From: Mycoplasmataceae bacterium
Lineage (GTDB): Bacteria > Bacillota_I > Bacilli_A > Mycoplasmatales > Mycoplasmoidaceae
NCBI GenBank assembly: GCA_031278855.1
Contig: JAITJR010000084.1
Coordinates: forward strand, 1 to 10,430
Direction of reading: 5' to 3'
Length of the DNA: 10,430 nucleotides
This document shows positions 9,201 through 10,430 of the stretch, piece after piece (positions within the stretch are counted from its first letter, which is position 1; the number at the start of each line of letters is the position of its first letter). A program made the position numbers and the translations under genes. Under the pieces are notes generated by a model. That model was given only the letters and a program-made list of their open reading frames with translations. It did no database searches and was not told the origin of the DNA.

Positions 9201-9970
9201 CCGTTGATTGCCGATAAATCAATTATTTTAGAGTTTCATTGGGCGGCATAAAGTATTTTAGCATCGCCTTGTGCTTTTGGCGTAATACCATATCCATATT
9301 GATCTTTTAAATTTAAGTCAGATAATCGCTGTAATTGTGTGACATCAGCAGGGCTATCGTTATATAGTAAATCTAATGAAATATAAGAACTGGCATAATT
9401 GTTATCGGCATGATTGGGATTTGCACCATTTACACCCAAGCTAGGAAATATTTTATAACTTAGTACAAAGTGATCACCTATTTGGGGAGCGTGATCATTT
9501 ACTAGTTGATCGGTACCAAAAATAATGTTTTCAAATTTTTTCTGACTAGAGTTATTTGTAGCTACCGTTGCTTGGTATTGATAACTTTTTAAACCCGTGA
9601 ACCCAACTTGATTGGCGATGTTAAATCCTTCGCCTTCAATACTGTTAGTAGGTCTAGTAGCTTGAGTGGGGCCACTAGTAATAGTAGTAGAAACATTACT
9701 AAATCCAGTTGGAGATGTATATTGGACATTTGTTTTGGCTGTTAGTGCTTCGTCGGTTTCAAATGAAGCATAGAAAGGTGTACCAGTAGTTCCTGATGTT
9801 GCACTTAATTTCTTTAATTCACTTGAGTTTAATGTCGTTATCGCGGTAGAAAAGCATATGAAACATGCAGTAATCGGTATTCAAATATTTAGTAAATATT
9901 TGAATTTTAATCAATATAGTTTGATGGATTTGGTTGTGAGTGTATTAAAAGATTTTTTCATATTTGTCAT
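6254..9970 (-). CDS. Surface-anchored GH92 family glycosidase (alpha-mannosidase-like, probable mannosyl-phosphate specificity)
   Basis: A 1238-residue protein read as one frame through many TGA (Trp) codons. Layout: short basic N-terminus and hydrophobic segment (26-47); accessory beta-sandwich (about 60-290, with AKILYAAQWNSKIIDLSAI); GH92 region (about 298-1045) with YVDTRRGTN, SRGNNIPATSVPNGFNF, SHEPSPWMGDR, WDTYRTVWP (623-631), SNQPSHHIPYMY (905-916) and GYCGDEDNGEMSAWY; an F5/8 type C-like domain (about 1085-1190, ending SLAELQLLES); and a C-terminal membrane helix (1205-1227) with basic tail KRNRKK. GH92 enzymes are calcium-dependent exo-alpha-mannosidases; Asp949 and Asp951 fit the catalytic base pair. 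The usual general-acid Glu is Gln907 here. Orientation (catalytic domain outside) is inferred from the basic tail. The ATG at 9970 is preferred; an in-frame ATG at 10000 would add ten polar residues, and neither has a clear Shine-Dalgarno. The native substrate is unknown. Confidence 0.9.
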
Positions 9971-10050
9971 TATTGATAAACTATCTTTATGGCAAAGCAT
10001 AACTTAATAGTATTTTAATGCTTATTAATTATTAACTAATTTGGTGGATT
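9971..10050 (-). other. Intergenic gap between tRNA-Gly and the GH92 gene
   Basis: Eighty AT-rich bases. A weak promoter could be TTAGTT (10035-10030) with TAAAAT 16 bases downstream, but both boxes are poor. No strong Shine-Dalgarno precedes the GH92 ATG at 9970, and no T-tailed hairpin ends the tRNA transcript, so co-transcription of the tRNA and the GH92 gene is possible. Confidence 0.3.
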
Positions 10051-10124
10051 TGGAGCGGGTAATCGGAATCGAACCGACATTAATAGCTTGGAAGGCTATA
10101 GTTCTACCACTGAACTATACCCGC
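10051..10124 (-). tRNA. tRNA-Gly (anticodon TCC), CCA encoded
   Basis: Read on the - strand the 74 bases fold as a full cloverleaf. The acceptor arm is GCGGGTA with TACCCGC, seven perfect pairs. The D arm is GTTC/GAAC around AGTGGTA. The anticodon arm is ATAGC/GCTAT around the loop CTTCCAA, giving anticodon TCC. The T arm is GTCGG/CCGAT with loop TTCGATT. The discriminator base is T, followed by a gene-encoded CCA (10053-10051). This anticodon reads glycine GGA/GGG and, as common in Mollicutes, may read more of the GGN box. It lies 80 bases upstream of the GH92 start on the same strand, so read-through into that gene is possible. Confidence 0.97.
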
Positions 10125-10130
10125 GATGGA

Positions 10131-10159
10131 TAAGTAATTTTAACCTAAGAAATTACTTA
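10131..10159. repeat. Perfect 10-bp inverted repeat, 9-base loop, next to tRNA-Gly
   Basis: TAAGTAATTT (10131-10140) and AAATTACTTA (10150-10159) are exact reverse complements separated by 9 bases. The arm contains the TAA stop of the small - strand ORF and lies 6 bases before the tRNA 5' end. It could be a weak terminator for transcription arriving from the right, but it is AT-rich and has no T-run on the - strand. Confidence 0.45.
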
Positions 10160-10178
10160 TATTTACTTAATGTGTCAA
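10150..10178 (-). promoter_or_regulatory. Possible tRNA-Gly promoter
   Basis: A consensus -35 box TTGACA lies at 10178-10173 on the - strand. At 17 bases spacing there is TAATTT (10155-10150), a poor -10 box, placing a start some 19 bases before the tRNA. A second possible -10, TAAAAT at 10142-10137, lies 12 bases before the tRNA 5' end but has no good -35. The TTGACA lies inside the end of the small ORF upstream, so either this promoter or that ORF may be accidental. Confidence 0.35.
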
Positions 10179-10356
10179 ATAACGTAACGATTACCGCGAA
10201 AATAATATCTTTATATTTTCTAATACTTTGTGGATATCAATCATTTCTAGGATTGATAAAACTGATAAAAAAACGAATAATTCACACTTTGAAAATCTCA
10301 TAACGCAATCGCTTCATGATTTTTATTTGGTTTTCTAAATATTGCTGTACATACAT
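10153..10356 (-). CDS. Hypothetical small protein, or 3' remnant of a broken gene
   Basis: With TGA as Trp this frame encodes 67 residues from ATG at 10356 to TAA at 10153, starting MYVQQYLENQ and ending DTLSKYK. It has a basic, helical first half and two short hydrophobic stretches (WIIRFFISFI and DIIFAVIVTLF). I do not recognise it. No ribosome-binding site precedes the ATG. Upstream in the same frame, beyond a TAA at 10371-10369, an 11-codon stretch starts with TTG (10404) that does have a good ribosome-binding site, GGGGAG at 10418-10413, spaced 8 bases. This could mean one gene disrupted by a TAA, or two unrelated pieces, or a non-coding region that is open by chance. The stop codon lies in the arm of the inverted repeat at 10131-10159. 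Confidence 0.3.
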
Positions 10357-10430
10357 GGCGGTGAATAGTTATTCAGTTTGTGTACAATTAACAAACTTTT
10401 GCAACTATAATTCTCCCCATGCAATTTCAT
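10357..10430 (-). other. Unassigned window edge; possible 3' end of an upstream gene
   Basis: On the - strand one frame entering from the window edge reads EIAWGEL and stops at TAG (10407-10405), with a TTG following immediately; this would be the very end of a gene lying to the right. Eight codons are too few to identify anything, and other frames are also open here. No terminator is visible. Confidence 0.15.

Noticed and set aside
9640..9700. Repetitive-looking ACTAGTAATAGTAGTAG stretch as a variable simple repeat
   Set aside because: It is a short Thr/Ser-rich coding stretch without exact tandem units, so there is no case for slipped-strand phase variation.
6254..9970. The right half as a cluster of pseudogene fragments
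   Set aside because: All pieces lie in one frame, are separated only by TGA and join into a complete GH92 protein without any frameshift.
10088..10303. A + strand open frame of 71 codons
   Set aside because: It starts inside the tRNA-Gly gene on the opposite strand, and its first residues are just the antisense of the tRNA.
10355..10430. A + strand ATG frame open to the window end
   Set aside because: Only 25 codons, with no ribosome-binding site or recognisable protein sequence; it cannot be supported.

Overview
The window is from a wall-less bacterium of the Mollicutes (Mycoplasma/Spiroplasma relatives). The main reason is that TGA must be read as tryptophan (translation table 4): every large gene here is cut by in-frame TGA codons, and reading them as Trp restores full-length proteins with family motifs running across them. 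AT-rich base composition (judged by eye), tightly packed and overlapping genes, a lipoprotein-type PotD and the absence of any cell-wall gene agree with this. The genus cannot be fixed from the sequence alone.

Left part (1-5127, + strand): a polyamine ABC importer operon, potA (5' end outside the window), potB, potC and potD, followed directly by tsaD, which makes the universal tRNA modification t6A. All five genes overlap their neighbour (17, 8, 1 and 1 bases), so they are probably one transcript with coupled translation. PotA powers import, PotB and PotC form the membrane channel, and PotD is an enlarged surface lipoprotein that captures the polyamine. tsaD appears to be a passenger housekeeping gene.

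Middle and right part (5113-9970, - strand): read in the direction of transcription, a 1238-residue surface protein of glycoside hydrolase family 92 (alpha-mannosidase type), then an acyl carrier protein with its own promoter, then a cytosolic glycerophosphodiester phosphodiesterase whose 3' end overlaps that of tsaD by 15 bases. The GH92 protein has membrane segments at both ends, an N-terminal accessory sandwich domain, the complete catalytic region and a C-terminal F5/8 (discoidin)-like domain. It carries Gln where family alpha-mannosidases carry the general-acid Glu, which suggests it acts on a mannose-phosphate linkage. This is the most interesting object in the window.

Right end (9971-10430): a tRNA-Gly(TCC) with encoded CCA on the - strand, upstream of the GH92 gene, then a poorly understood stretch with one small uncharacterised - strand ORF, a perfect 10-bp inverted repeat and possibly the last codons of another gene. 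No insertion sequence, CRISPR array or rRNA was seen.
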